DNA from: Fragum whitleyi
Taxonomy: Eukaryota; Mollusca; Bivalvia; Cardiida; Cardiidae
Direction: 5' to 3'
Assembly: GCA_948146395.1 (NCBI GenBank)
Contig: OX411552.1
Location: 9,939,686 to 10,003,685 of the forward strand
DNA length: 64,000 nucleotides
Position numbers and translations under genes: made by a program
Shown here: positions 20,401 through 29,417 of the stretch, in pieces
Numbering within the stretch: position 1 is the first letter of the stretch
Layout of the letters: every line of letters begins with the position of its first letter
Notes under the pieces: model-generated
Databases searched by the model: none
What the model was told of the DNA's origin: nothing
The model's input: only the letters and a program-made list of their open reading frames with translations

Positions 20401-23132
20401 TCTGCCTATCTAATTAATGTGATGTCCCAGGGGTCATAGAGACTCAGGTGAGCGATCTAGGACCATCTTGGTCCTCTTGTTTTGTTTTATAACTCGAAGA
20501 TAACACAATAAAGGGTTGAATGACTTATTTCCATCGTGGTCCAAATTCATTCCAGATCTTGTCCTGGACAAAGAGTGAGAGAGGCAATGGTTTCTAACCA
20601 CTGCTACTCACTTTTACAGCTGGGTGGACTGGGACCCTGTCTGTAACGTGTCCTGCCCAAATACACTACCCGCCTCCAGTGGGGCTCGAACCCGTAACCA
20701 CCAGGTTATGAGTCAAGCACGCTAACCACTCAGCCAACAAGCCAGACATAAAGCTAACTTTGAAGGATTGCTTATTTTTAAATGTGGTGAACTTTAAACT
20801 TAAAAGTAGAGTTAAAGATTTTTATTATCTCTTTCAAGTTTAAGATGAAAAATATTGATTCAAGATTGGGGTAAGTATTTCATTTGAAAATAAGATATTT
20901 GCATATGACACAAGACTTCTCTTTTTACCATTCTAATATGTTTTGGTAATGACATTTTGTATATAACCTTATGATTCCTATTGTATTTTCAGACTATAGT
21001 ATCTACAACCATGGTTTTGATAGGGGAGATATTTCAATTGATAGATTTCTTTAGTTTTGCTGCCTGGTTTTTCTATGGAATGACTATGTTGTCATTGATA
21101 GTTTTACGATATACACAACCAAATAGGAAACGCCCCTACAAGGTAACAATGAATTATCTTTTATATATCATTCAATTAGGGTCTGTTTTCAGCTTATAGC
21201 TTGAAATTCTTATGCTCCCACTTTGATGATATCAGGGGCATATTGTTTAACCATTGGCTATATGTCTGTCAGTCTGAAAAACTTAACCAAATAAAGGTAA
21301 CATTGCCAAATACTGTAAGCTCATTCAAGATACAATGTTCATATTTGGCATAATGATAGACCTCATTTATACACATTGGTCAAGATACTGACTTCATTTC
21401 GCAAACGGCATTATATGTTTTGCGGAATGACTTGAATAAAAAAAATATTGTAATTTCCTCGTTAATCACAAAATTTCAAGTAAAATAAATATTAGAATAA
21501 CAAATTTTTGCTCATTAAAAACTGAATTTATTAAACTTGTCATCTAAAATGGAAAAAGAACCTTTGCCTCATTTGTATCTGTTTATAGATGACTCGTTAA
21601 ATAAATCTGGTATTCAATGACTACTCATTCAATATCCTCTAATTATCTATCTACAGAGTGCATTGTAAAGACTCTGGTCAGACTGTGTGGATGCACAGGC
21701 TGGCTGGAGTCTTGCTTTAGACACTCAAAATTGTTGGTAATGTCACGCAGATGCTCTTATATCTATTTTCAGGTGCCAATCATAATACCAATCTTAGTCT
21801 TGTTAATCTCTATATATCTGGTGATAGCTCCTATAGTACAAAATCCACGGATAGAGTTCTTCTATGCTTTCTTGTTCATGATCAGTGGACTCTTCTTCTA
21901 TTTCCCGTTTGTTGTCTACAAGAAACGAACACCAGGAATGGGTAAGTTATAAATCTTTTTGGCATTATTTATTAGCTTAGTTGTTTTCATAGGCAGCTCA
22001 AGATGTTGCTTTAGCCCCATGGTGTCGTTATCCCATCCCTTAATCATCAGTAATGCAAAATTATTGACATTTTGTGATATCTTGTGTATTTGCTTTAAGT
22101 TTAGAATGATCACTATTAAAAGAGAAACCAGAGGTGCATTTCTTAGATTAAGATTCTTAAGAATCTCATTTAAGATTTTCAAGGTGTAGCTTTTTCAGAT
22201 TGAGTTTTTTAAGCGGCTTAATAAGAATCTTAAGATATCTTTATGAGAAAACGAAGATGCTTTTGCATTGGCTTAAAACATGTAGCCTTGACGACGTTGA
22301 ATGTTTTCACTCAAAATATTGAAAATCGTTTCTTATGATGTCTTAATAATCTTATTAGGTGGGATTTGCCATCATGCTCTAAAAAACGCACCACAGTACT
22401 AAGAACCTGAAGAAGGATAAATGTAAATGTAAATTTGTTTGAACAATGTAGTTTTCAACTTATAAAAATATCATTTGGCCTCTCTATTACCTTGCAACCT
22501 AAAATTAGTGCCTGCATGTGCTGTACTTGTTACATGTATCAATTTGTATGTGTATAGCTTTAAATTGAGAACTTTTGAAAAAAATGTGACTTTTTAATTA
22601 TTTGCTGAACACTTGCTTATTTTCCAACAAATACTCAAATGCATGTCCACAGGGTTAGACCAGGGTCTTCACTCTTTTCACTCTTGGCAGGAGATCTGAC
22701 TCAAAAGATTTTAAAAAGCAATAAAGAAATTAGATTCTGTGTCCTAAGGACATCTGTCTATGCAAAGATACATATTTCTCATCCCTTTTTATGCTGTACC
22801 AAGAATATTCATGATTATTCAGGATGCATAGACAAGGATCAGTATGCACCTATGTGCAGTCTGATTTTGGTCTTTGCCAACTAAATTTTCTTTTTACAGC
22901 TGAAAAGTGTGAAAATTCAGTATTTCAAAATTAATTCTGACTCACAATTAATTTATACAGTACTTTGATTTAAATGCATTTATGCCAAAGTTTTTATTCA
23001 GTATGACAAGTTTTAATTATTTTCTCAAGACCCTCATTTAACAGGGATTAAATATATATTTCAGACAAGATAACCTATGTGATACAAATGATACTGACTG
23101 TGGCACCAAGTAAATATGTCCCCGTAGAGTAG
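11164..23132 (+). CDS. SLC7A9: b(0,+)-type amino acid transporter light chain, SLC7A9-like (gene span, 5' incomplete)
   Basis: Ten exons with consistent GT-AG sites and phases encode about 417 residues and a stop at 23130-23132. The product matches the animal SLC7A9 family: an APC-fold light chain that exchanges cystine and cationic for neutral amino acids at the plasma membrane, disulfide-linked to a heavy chain (SLC3A1/rBAT). Seen motifs: [13 protein letters not shown] (TM3), [20 protein letters not shown] (unwound TM6 with the conserved Trp/Asp), [16 protein letters not shown] (TM8), [11 protein letters not shown] (TM10) and the family-specific C-terminus [10 protein letters not shown]. 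Cys in FYGPCGP (codon 11379-11381) aligns with the cysteine that bridges to the heavy chain. Compared with ~487 residues in the human protein, about 85 N-terminal residues (TM1-TM2) are missing. SLC7A9 rather than LAT/y+LAT is favoured by the C-terminal match; orthology is inferred from memory of the family. Confidence 0.9.
11451..11659. mobile_element. ~208 bp TIR element in intron
   Basis: The ends are exact inverted repeats, CAGTGTTTCTGCCAG and CTGGCAGAAACACTG, flanked by TA-rich sequence. It lies 24 bases after an SLC7A9 donor site. Non-coding, MITE-like. Confidence 0.8.
11897..12056. mobile_element. short TIR-like repeat (CAGGGAAAA family)
   Basis: It begins CCAGGGAAAAAGACTAGCAG and ends near AGTCATTTCCCCTGT. 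The same family appears at 55345-55481. Shared internal GGGGCCCAG and CCTAAAG-type blocks support relatedness. Confidence 0.55.
12094..12165. repeat. palindromic element P (GGCTCA type)
   Basis: GATGGCATAGCGCAACTAGT / TGTAACAGCC pairs with GGTAGTTACAACTG / GGTGCTGAGCCAT. Decayed copy. Confidence 0.75.
12341..12466 (+). CDS. SLC7A9: SLC7A9-like exon b (TM5)
   Basis: Acceptor TTATTTTCAG. TT completes a Phe codon, then [20 protein letters not shown] and [20 protein letters not shown]. Donor GTGAGT; one base (G) carries over. VQN.FT..KL is typical of the family. Confidence 0.93.
12545..12620. repeat. palindromic element P (GGCTCA type)
   Basis: TGATGGCTCAGTGCAAAACA and its inverted arm TTTCACACTGAGCCATCA enclose GTTGTAACTGCC / GGCAGTTACAA around TATGTTTATA. 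One of the best-preserved copies. Confidence 0.88.
12773..13285 (+). mobile_element. family A element, truncated at its 3' end
   Basis: The cap GCTTACCTGAGCACAACATG / CTCAAGGTGAGC is followed by three monomers (TTGGGCTGATTTCAACCAAA, TTTTGATTGA, GGGCGTGGCAG). It stops inside a monomer; the ACAAGA-type end is absent. It sits in the intron just upstream of an SLC7A9 exon. Confidence 0.8.
13343..13448 (+). CDS. SLC7A9: SLC7A9-like exon c (TM6, first half)
   Basis: GT completes a Gly codon, then [34 protein letters not shown] and the first two bases of Trp (TG) before donor [14 protein letters not shown] is the family signature for the unwound TM6 substrate-binding segment. Confidence 0.93.
13495..13775 (-). 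repeat. dispersed repeat S with internal hairpin (copy 1)
   Basis: Reading on the - strand it resembles 61980-62400 and 21400-21650: the shared blocks are TGACGTCAT-like, AACGGCATTATA, CAAAAAATTTGGGTCATATT, GTCATCTAAAA and GACCACTC..CAATATC. Diverged and non-coding. Confidence 0.6.
13887..15505 (+). mobile_element. hairpin-capped tandem element, family B, copy 1
   Basis: Cap AGCTCACCTGAGCACAAAGT / GCTCAAGGTGAGCT, then a CGTCCGTCGTC-type simple stretch, a start module with GGGCCAATCTCGATGAAACT, then alternating monomers of about 166 and 177 bp (ACCAGAAGGCAGACAGCTTT versus ACCAGATGGCAGACAGCTTA). It ends with ACTCAGGTGAGCGATCTAGG, the palindrome GGACCATCTTGGTCC and TCTTGT. A near-identical sister lies at 19205-20480. 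Confidence 0.9.
15743..15787 (+). CDS. SLC7A9: SLC7A9-like exon d (45 nt)
   Basis: G completes Trp, then [14 protein letters not shown] and AA before donor GTAAGT. Very short exon, unambiguous because it finishes the TM6 signature [10 protein letters not shown]. Confidence 0.93.
15868..15925. repeat. palindromic element P, decayed
   Basis: GGGGTTAGCACAAAACTGTA / TAGGCACTTACAATAGTTTT, lacking part of the left arm. Confidence 0.6.
15926..16281. other. SLC7A9 intron sequence, nothing recognised
   Basis: AT-rich intron ending in the acceptor TGTCATTCCAG. No repeat identified. Confidence 0.5.
16282..16405 (+). CDS. SLC7A9: SLC7A9-like exon e (TM7)
   Basis: A completes Lys, then [20 protein letters not shown] and [21 protein letters not shown]. 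It ends in phase 0 at donor GTTTGT. NLP.AI.IGIPLVT is typical of SLC7 light chains. Confidence 0.93.
16406..16989. other. SLC7A9 intron; degenerate tRNA-like patch
   Basis: Mostly unassigned. Around 16635-16715 there is a faint tRNA-like order (CCAAGCTGGGCTTGC, then GTTTGAATCTT), too decayed to call as a SINE. Confidence 0.3.
16990..17093 (+). CDS. SLC7A9: SLC7A9-like exon f (TM8)
   Basis: Phase 0 start after [28 protein letters not shown] then [14 protein letters not shown] plus AG before donor GTAACT. GAANG.CFT.AR is the TM8 signature. Confidence 0.93.
17094..17697. other. SLC7A9 intron, no clear repeat
   Basis: AT-rich. 17440-17500 contains GACCTAGGTCAGACAGCACA-type sequence faintly like the TIR element of 3568-4040. 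Nothing else supported. Confidence 0.35.
17698..17794 (+). CDS. SLC7A9: SLC7A9-like exon g
   Basis: G completes Arg, then [20 protein letters not shown] and [12 protein letters not shown], phase 0 at donor GTAAGT. REGH.P..FS..H.R..TP.P is the conserved loop after TM8. Confidence 0.93.
17990..18130 (+). repeat. solo end of the 3568-4040 TIR element
   Basis: It contains ACTTTAAGACCCTATTTATC, GAAGACTCTGGTCAGACTGT and ACAGGCTGGGCA, matching one terminal repeat of the element at 3568-4040. Confidence 0.6.
18242..19190 (+). mobile_element. hairpin-capped tandem element, family F (nuclear-receptor-site repeat)
   Basis: Cap TATACCCCCCACTTACGAAG / TAGAGGGGGGTATA, a CCATCCATCC simple stretch, then five or six ~140 bp monomers with CTACAATCATGAAACTTTAT and AGGTCAAAGGTCAAGGTCA. 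It closes with GGGGGGTATAAGTCCACTC and GACAGTTCTAGT. The plan matches families A-E, but the cap and core differ. It lies in an SLC7A9 intron immediately upstream of a family B copy. Confidence 0.85.
19205..20480 (+). mobile_element. hairpin-capped tandem element, family B, copy 2
   Basis: Same cap, simple stretch, start module, alternating 166/177 bp monomers and end (GAGCGATCTAGGACCATC, TTGGTCC, TCTTGT) as 13887-15505, with one dimer fewer. The final ~170 bases (from AAAGGCATATCTGTCTTGCT) are nearly identical between the copies, so they share a recent source. Confidence 0.9.
20525..20747 (-). mobile_element. second tRNA-derived SINE family
   Basis: On the - strand the head reads GGCTTGTTGGCTGAGTGGTT (box A) and ACGGGTTCGAGCCCC (box B), with an anticodon-like loop CTCATAA. 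The body runs through GGCAGGACACGTTACAGACA to TTTGTCCAGGACAAGATCTG. No functional acceptor stem is evident. Confidence 0.7.
20993..21142 (+). CDS. SLC7A9: SLC7A9-like exon h (TM9-TM10)
   Basis: Phase 0: [50 protein letters not shown], then donor GTAACA. FSFAAW.FYG is a strong family motif. Confidence 0.93.
21400..21650 (+). repeat. dispersed repeat S with internal hairpin (copy 2)
   Basis: ACGGCATTATATGTTTTGCG, ACTGAATTTATTAAACTTGT / CATCTAAAATGG and TATAGATGACTCGTTAAATA; the last two form a hairpin. Related to 61980-62400. Confidence 0.7.
21651..21735 (+). repeat. solo end of the 3568-4040 TIR element
   Basis: CTACAGAGTGCATTGTAAAG, ACTCTGGTCAGACTGTG and ACAGGCTGGCTGGAGTC match the terminal repeat at 3590-3660. 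Confidence 0.6.
21773..21941 (+). CDS. SLC7A9: SLC7A9-like exon i (TM11-TM12)
   Basis: [40 protein letters not shown] and [16 protein letters not shown], then G before donor GTAAGT. ISGL.FYFPFV.YK matches the SLC7A9 C-terminal helix. Confidence 0.93.
22130..22390. repeat. possible degenerate relative of the 1366 element
   Basis: TCTTAGATTAAGATTCTTAA, AGCGGCTTAATAAGAATC and GACGACGTTGAATGTTTTCA echo the hairpin and flank of 1366-1809. Weak similarity judged by eye. Confidence 0.35.
22391..23064. other. last SLC7A9 intron, nothing firm
   Basis: A patch at 22635-22880 (TCTATGCAAAGATACATATT and ATGCATAGACAAGGATCAGT) may be the remains of an inverted-repeat element; similar words occur near 56440-56480. 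Not called further. Confidence 0.3.
23065..23132 (+). CDS. SLC7A9: SLC7A9-like last exon with stop
   Basis: AC completes Asp, then [21 protein letters not shown] and TAG at 23130-23132. The segment corresponds to the IT..LQM...V.P tail of vertebrate SLC7A9, which supports both the exon and the family call. No single poly(A) site is compelling; AATAAA-type words occur at several downstream points, for example near 26766 and 28860. Confidence 0.9.
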
Positions 23133-23329
23133 ATGGTCAAATCATAGTAGAAGAACAGAACTCTAGATCAGCTATTGCCAAAGGAATACAATATCATGCT
23201 GAACATTCATCATCAAATATACACTTCTCTATGGCCAGGAAAGTCCATGCTTGGGGTAATCTCAAGTGTTGCTTTTTAAAATAGGAATACGATGGTTGAA
23301 AAAATGGGGAGTCTGTGATAAATCAGCAA

Positions 23330-23469
23330 AAGAATTGTAAGTGTCTTTATGAAGAGTATAAACACTTACAACAGTTTAATAGTGCCCCGTCAAAATTGTG
23401 GGGTCAGTGCAACACTATTGTAAGTGCCTATTTATAAATAGGCACTTTCATTAGTTTTGTACTAATCCC
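23330..23469. repeat. two adjacent P palindromes
   Basis: A decayed copy at 23330-23388 (AAGTGTCTTTATGAAGAG..AACACTTACA) and a good copy at 23399-23469 (GGGGTCAGTGCAACACTATT, GTAAGTGCCTATTTATAAAT, AGGCACTTTC). Confidence 0.75.
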
Positions 23470-24373
23470 TTGTGTGGCTTATGTCAGATTTTGCGGAACA
23501 TTTCTGTTGTAAATGCTGGTTTTCATGACTGAGATATGGTTAGAAAACATTGTTGGATCAAGAGAAATTGCTTTAGGCAAACCTAGTCTTTCCTTTTTCC
23601 AACAATGATTCCTTGCTTGTCTTTTCACATCAACTTTGAAAAGTAATCTGTAAATTCTTTCAAGGTAGATCTTATTAATTTTGCAGTAATGATAGGCTAA
23701 GTCTTGATCATTATTGTTTTGTATTCTAGCCTTCAGTATACAATGTTTCACTAAAACTAAATATCATACATTCATGGCCTAAGGCGACTGATGCTTTTTA
23801 TTAGTGACCTGCATAATGAAAAAAAAGGTACTATCTTGGATGTTTGTAAAGTAATTATTTGAAAAAGGAGAACTCCAGGGACAGGTCAGATTTGACATAC
23901 AAAATGTATAAATACCAATTGAATCAGATACATTTACCCTTTTCATTCTGAACCCAGAATGTTTATGCCTTGACAGAAGCTATAGACAAACATCAGCCTC
24001 CACATAAGTCCAGCCTGATATTTGTCTATACCACCTGGGTTTCCTTTTTTGAAAACAAGAAAGCTTAAAAATATAATTTTCGAGATGAGTACTGACTTAC
24101 ATTTAGTGCTTTCAGCGCTTTGAGCACTTTGATTTTGTTGCAATTTTGCCAAGATTTTTTATTCAGCATGACAATAGTTAAAATGTGGAAAAAACAAAGC
24201 TCAAAGCCCTAAGTCAGGCTGAAAGTTTTGGGCAGTCTAACCAGGGTTTATGCCTTACAAACCTCTGAGATGGTACTTTTTCTTCTGACTTGTCACTTTG
24301 TGAAAAAGCAGATACTTTACCAGCATTATGATGATATTACTGGCAAGTCATTGCAAAAGTTAATCCCTATTCA
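23470..24373. other. downstream of SLC7A9, unassigned
   Basis: No gene or clear repeat. Could include 3' UTR. 23930-24180 may contain a decayed inverted-repeat element. Confidence 0.35.
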
Positions 24374-24720
24374 GGGTTCGACACTCACTTCTTCTTATCA
24401 CCAACCTGCAGGACCTATTGGTTTTAAAATTTCTAGGTTCTCAATCCTAACATTAGGTCCTCCATAAAACCTATACTTGTTATAGAGCAATGCAAACAGT
24501 AGTCATTGGGAAGGAAAACAATGCAGGAAAAGAAGAAATTGCCTGTCACAAGCAATTTCTTCTTTTCCATTAATGTTTTTTTATTGGGTAATAGAAAATA
24601 TGTGTTAGGGAAAGGAGCAATAATTTTGCAAAATTGCATGGTATTGGAGAAGATTTGACCCATGACTGCAGGCCTGCAGGACCTGCAATGTAGCAGCTTG
24701 CACCAGTTCTCCCTTAAATT
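24374..24720. mobile_element. inverted-repeat element with GAAGAAATTGCTTGT hairpin
   Basis: Flanks read TTCGACACTCAC at the left and GTGTTAGTGTCAA at the right. AGGACCT blocks lie on both sides, and the centre (24527-24571) is a perfect hairpin, GAAGAAATTGCCTGTCAC / AAGCAATTTCTTC. Related elements: 57475-57860 and 60155-60370. Confidence 0.65.
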
Positions 24721-24966
24721 CTGGTGTTAGTGTCAATCCATGCTATTCAATGGATACCATTTTACTGAAATATGAATGGTCAACTTTTTAAAGCGATGAC
24801 TCAGCAGTAAAATTATCTTGTATTATAAACATTTCCAGATGAGAATAGAAACTCATGGGTAAATGTCATTAGAAAATATTTAGAACCATTTGTGAATGAG
24901 CACTGTAAATGGATATTTCATTTCATTGTGGATCAGATTTTTTATCTGTAGATATTTATTTACAAG

Positions 24967-25124
24967 TTAGTGGACCCATAATAGTTTCGCAACATTTCGG
25001 AACTCATGATCTTTCACAATGTTGACTGAGGTTTCCTAATGAAATCATTAGGAAACCTTGGTTAACATTGTTAAATTTCATTTCTTCCAAAACCGTTGTG
25101 GAACTACAGGTCCACTACCTTAAA
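24967..25124. mobile_element. TTAA-type palindromic MITE (family R)
   Basis: AGTGGACCCATAATAGTTTC at one end and GGAACTACAGGTCCACTACC-TTAA at the other. The centre is the palindrome GGTTTCCTAATGAAATCATT / AGGAAACC. The whole ~158 bp is one imperfect inverted repeat. Copies at 27384, 40051 and 50300. Confidence 0.85.
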
Positions 25125-25138
25125 TCAATTATTCAAAT

Positions 25139-25212
25139 GAAGGGGTTAGAGTAACTTTATGTAAGTGCCTGTTAATATGAAGGTACTTAGAATTGTTTTT
25201 CGCTGACCCCTT
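25139..25212. repeat. palindromic element P
   Basis: AAGGGGTTAGAGTAACTTTA / TGTAAGTGCC and TTTTTCGCTGACCCCTT; the left arm is decayed. Confidence 0.7.
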
Positions 25213-25439
25213 GAAACACACTTCTTAGCCCCAATTTGTGATAATAACACAATGTCAATTGAGGCATTGGAAAACAAAGTTTGAAAATATTGTGGAAAAA
25301 TTAAGTGCTAAAATATGATGAAATAAAGTGCTGAAGCAACAAAGTCTTGCCCATTTTGTTGCTTTCAATTTAAGTTGTATGCTATAGAATTTTAATCTCG
25401 GCTGTTTTTGGAGAAAACCTGAGCAACTATGATCATCTT

Positions 25440-25672
25440 GGTGTCGTTTGCATTGGCGTGACAAATTTTAACCGTAGACATATTTCTGTTGTTATTCAAG
25501 ATGTCTTCATGAAACTTGGCATGTGTGTTCACCATCACAAGAGCTACCCAGACTATCTAGGGGTATAAATCTGGAAGCATTTTGTAAGAGTTATGCCCCT
25601 TTTCCGCTTAGAAATGTTGTATTATCCAGCACCTGCAGCCAAGCGTTGCACCCCTAGGTGATGCTCTTGTTT
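25440..25672 (+). mobile_element. fragment of hairpin-capped element (family J)
   Basis: A single monomer with TCAAGATGTCTTCATGAAAC-TTGG is followed by GTTGCACCCCTAGGTGATGC-TCTTGT. On the - strand this is an ACAAGAGCATCACC start, so it obeys the same end rule as families A-I. The cap is missing. Confidence 0.55.
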
Positions 25673-26030
25673 GAAATTTGGATTAGTTGAATCTAGATTT
25701 GACAAGTGAAGAATTGCCATTATTATGGTTATAAACTTTGCACTAGGTTTGCTTTAACTGAAATTGTTTAGCTGCCTTGTGGTGCTAGTATGGAAGTATT
25801 ACTGATGCGATGTCGGTGCTGAACAAAACCATTTTACTAGATGAGCACCAATTCTCTCTTTTCTATGCATATTTGAACGGTGATTAATTGTTTTTGTTAC
25901 ATTTGAAATATGTGATCTCTTAGTGTATGACAAAAGACATGAATCCCTTATGGTATTGTATGTTGAATGGTATGACAAGATAATAATGCAAAAAAGAACA
26001 ACAATGCCCTGTGTTCAGGATGACAAATGG

Positions 26031-26116
26031 TGTTAACTGTTTGCAAATTATACCCTGCTTTGCATGCAAGTACACATGGGTTATTTGGCAAACAGTTTGC
26101 ACTGTTTTGTCATCCA
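26031..26116. repeat. palindromic element Q
   Basis: GTTAACTGTTTGCAAATTAT / ACCCTGCTTTGCATGCAAG pairs imperfectly with GGTTATTTGGCAAACAGTTT-GC, followed by TTTTGTCATCC. Copies at 44522-44650 and 49449-49562. Confidence 0.7.
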
Positions 26117-26176
26117 GAATGCAGAACGGGTGCTACATCTTAGTAATGATAATTAAAGAAAAAGATCTTACAAATT

Positions 26177-26250
26177 AAGGGATCTGCACAAAATTATTGT
26201 AAGTGCCTATATTTTTATAGGCACTTAACATCGTTTTGTGCAGTACCCTC
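26177..26250. repeat. palindromic element P
   Basis: AAGGGATCTGCACAAAATTA / TTGTAAGTGCCTATA, then TATAGGCACTTAACATCG and GTGCAGTACCCT. Confidence 0.8.
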
Positions 26251-27252
26251 GAAATGGTAGCAAAGGTACATGGTAAAAGTTAAAGATAGATGTGGTATTT
26301 TGAACTTTTCAAATTTTGTTGTTGTTTTTTTTTTAATACAATGCACAATCCATTCAATGATGTTACTCATTTCAAAAGTCTCGATGATACAATTAAAATG
26401 AGTACCAACAACACAGGATTTTAATGAGAAATATAATATTTTTGACTGGCTTTACTGCCTCTGGTTTAGTCCTTGAGAGGTTAATTCCATAAAGGTTCAT
26501 GTTTCTTGTTTATTAGAATGCCTGTGTGTTTGTTGATCATTAATGTATCATTGCCTTGAACATTCATTTGGTGCAGTTTGTGAAAAGAATGAATATATTA
26601 AGTGTAATAAAAAGATTGAGTGAATCAGGACTTTGTCAAAGTAAAGTGTGATAGTTGTAAAGAGGTCTTGTCTTATTTGGTGAAGCTGAATTAGAGTAAA
26701 TTATGTAAATAAGTTCTTAAGTTTGACATACGAATATATGAGCCTACCAATCACAAGGCTATGAGAAATAAAAGTTTTGCTATTCTTAGACTATTACATA
26801 ATATATGATTCGAATGAGTACCTACAATATAGTGTTTAATTACTGGGACTCCAATTGAAAGCCCCTTGTATTCACAAATTTTATTCTTTACTTTAAATTG
26901 AGTTTAATCAGCAGATTTTTTTTGGGGGGGGGTGGGGGTGGGTGGGGGGGGATAATATTTCTGACCAATTGGAAACTCTTAATAAAGAATATGTCTTAAT
27001 ACCCAAAACAATTAATCAATGTGAAATTTATCAGATTTATAGTATAGAATATTGCATTCATTTATTTGTGTGAGTTTGTAAAAATTCCTACTAAAGAAAA
27101 ATGCAATGTACAAATGTGATTGTTTCATATGGCTCATCATGTTATTTATTGACCTGAACATGAACTTGTTCTTGAATGTATTTTATTATTCATTGTGATT
27201 TTGTTTCGTTGTACAATTTTACTATCACTGTGAACATGTATGAGCATGTATC
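26251..27252. other. unassigned; G-rich tract inside
   Basis: No gene or repeat recognised apart from a G-run tract at 26924-26951. Low-complexity T and G runs. Confidence 0.4.
26924..26951 (+). repeat. G-rich tract, potential G-quadruplex
   Basis: A T-run is followed by nine G, T, five G, T, three G, T and eight G (approximate run lengths). The + strand fits the pattern of four or more G3+ runs with one-base loops. Confidence 0.8.
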
Positions 27253-27327
27253 GAGGGGTCAGTGCAATACTATTGTTAGTGCTTATAAATACATAGGCAT
27301 TTACAATAGTCTTGAGTCTACCCCTCA
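27253..27327. repeat. palindromic element P
   Basis: GAGGGGTCAGTGCAATACTA / TTGTTAGTGC and GCATTTACAATAGTC / TGAGTCTACCCCTC. Confidence 0.8.
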
Positions 27328-27383
27328 TTATGTATATTAGATGAGGCTATCCTTTAATTTCTAGAACATAGCTATTTATAGCT

Positions 27384-27549
27384 ATTAAGGTAGTGTGCCA
27401 GTTGTAGTTCTGCAACATTTGGATCATAATGAACTTTTACACTGTTCATTGAGGTTTCCTTATGATTTTCATTAGGAAAACTCGGTCAACATTGTGAAAG
27501 ATCATGAGTTTCGAGATGTTGCGGAACTATTACGGTACAACTACCTTAA
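27384..27549. mobile_element. TTAA-type palindromic MITE (family R)
   Basis: TTAAGGTAGTGTGCCAGTTG at the left and GTACAACTACCTTAA at the right. Centre AGGTTTCCTTATGATTTTCA / TTAGGAAAAC. It is a full copy with TTAA at both ends. Confidence 0.85.
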
Positions 27550-29032
27550 GCACCAATCAATCAATTGACCAGTCAATAGATCAACCAATCAAACAAGACA
27601 TTCACTAATTTTATATTTATTAGGACTAGATTATAGGAGAAGATACCTTCTGCTACTTTAACTTAAACTGGGTATCTATGTTACAAAAATAATAATACAA
27701 TTTTCCTCTAGAAGAATCATGTGTTTGACAAATCTGAAAAGACTTGTCTGACACATGATATTACTATAAACATTATTCAAATGTTTTGAAAATGCAAAGT
27801 TATGTATTACAAGTCGAAATTCTTTGTCTGCTGTATCTGTTGATTGTATAGATCTAAGTCTGAATGGTAACCGTCGGAACGAGTGAGTTTATTCATGTAT
27901 TGATTGTCAGAGAGCTAATTCATATAAGTGTTTTTTATACAAGAAGAAATCATTTCATTACATTTATGTATAATATTCACGTTATGTAAATCTCGGTTAC
28001 ATTGTTTAGCCATCTGCCAGTTTAAGTATATTTTGTCAAAATCCATGACTGCCAAAAAAAAAAAAAAAGAAAAACTTGTTACTGTCAAATCTGGCCACCT
28101 GTATTCAGAAGCAACCTGTATTTAGCAAGCAACCACAGAGTTCCCAAAAAACAATTGCAATATGTATAGTAAATCAGGGCCCTGGTTTCCATCTTTATTT
28201 GAATTTAACCCTTTTGCTATTAAGGACATTTCTGATTTTACACAAAGCTTTGGCAGACTGTATAGACTAAGATCATCCTTTCTGCAGTCTGTTCTTAGCC
28301 TTCTTTCTACTTCATTTTTATTGGAAACTTATCTGGTTGATATGTTCTGAAAATTGGCACCTTGTTTGAAACAAACTTTAAATTCACCAGGATAAGGGAA
28401 AACACATTTTTAGACAGAAAGATGTTGAGAATGACAATTTCAATTTGACAAAAGTTTACCTTTCTGGGAAGCAAACTTAGGAAAATGAGGAAATTGCTTG
28501 TTATAAGCAATTTCTTCATTTTCCATATTTTTAACCTAGTTTAGGCCCCCCACTCCATGGATCGAGAATCTTGTTTTTGAAATGTCTGTCCCAAAAAGCC
28601 TTTAACATTGGCCAAAACTTTAGAGCTTTCAAATCTCGCATGAGTATTGCTTATGACAAGACCTTTCTATTGGTCCCAAGGTCAAGGTCATTTTACAAGG
28701 TCAATTATTTTGAGTTTTGTGAAAAAGTCAGTTGTGGGGCATTAGTGTTTAATTCACACGTCTTATTATTTTTGTTTTTTTTTCAAAGGGGCATTGAAAT
28801 GTGCGGTTCTGTTGGAATGGATTTATTTTGAAATTTATATAACTTAAGCTGGCGATGAAATAAACAATGTTTAACAGAGGTATGTGTTATCATGTTTCAC
28901 CTATATTGTTGAAAAAGATATAGTATTTATATTTTGTTTCAAATTAAGTTATATCATCTTGTTTTGTTTTGATATCAAAGAAATGAAATAAAATTTGAAT
29001 AAATAAATGGATTTTATGTCTTTGTTTAAACA
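27550..29032. other. unassigned; hairpin at 28476-28526
   Basis: Mostly unique AT-rich sequence with a poly(A) run at about 28053-28068. At 28476-28526 a copy of the small hairpin occurs (ATGAGGAAATTGCTTGTTAT / AAGCAATTTCTTCAT). AATAAA words at about 28860 and 28987 could serve an SLC7A9 3' end, but nothing ties them to it. Confidence 0.4.
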
Positions 29033-29234
29033 TACAGGGTGTTTCATAATATCTGTCCTTATTTAGATGATATATGATTTGTTGTAGTGCCTATGATGGT
29101 ATCCATCCTGTTTGATGTCAATCTTTTTCGGAATTTTCAACATGACATCAATTTTAGGCCATAACAACTTCATGTCTTTATCTTGAATTATCAAATTCAT
29201 TCATCAGGTCTCCAGGCAGATAGAGTTGCTATTT

Positions 29235-29278
<44 letters not shown>
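29235..29278 (+). repeat. (CT)n microsatellite
   Basis: About 20 CT dinucleotides in a row inside the mariner shell. Confidence 0.95.
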
Positions 29279-29280
<2 letters not shown>

Positions 29281-29288
29281 GTGACCTT

Positions 29289-29397
29289 CTAAAGTTCTTG
29301 TGTATTTGCTGATAAATGGCTGCATACCAAATATTCTTGAAAATTACCACAAAAGAAAATGCCAAATAGACTCAGATCAGGTAATTGTGGCAGAGGT
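29289..29397 (-). pseudogene. mariner transposase C-terminal relic
   Basis: On the - strand the frame reads PLPQLPDLSLFGIFFCGNFQ then EYLVCSHLSANTQEL and a stop. This lines up with the mariner transposase block around the last catalytic residue (PP.SPDL.P.DFFLWG..K..VY...TIQEL). The catalytic-position residues and the upstream catalytic domain are lost, so it is a dead fragment. It fits the TIRs at 29035 and 34583. Confidence 0.7.
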
Positions 29398-29417
29398 GTC
29401 TATTCAGTCTTGAGACT

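Noticed and set aside
29300..29400. Functional mariner transposase
   Set aside because: Only a decayed C-terminal piece with a stop remains; the catalytic core is absent.
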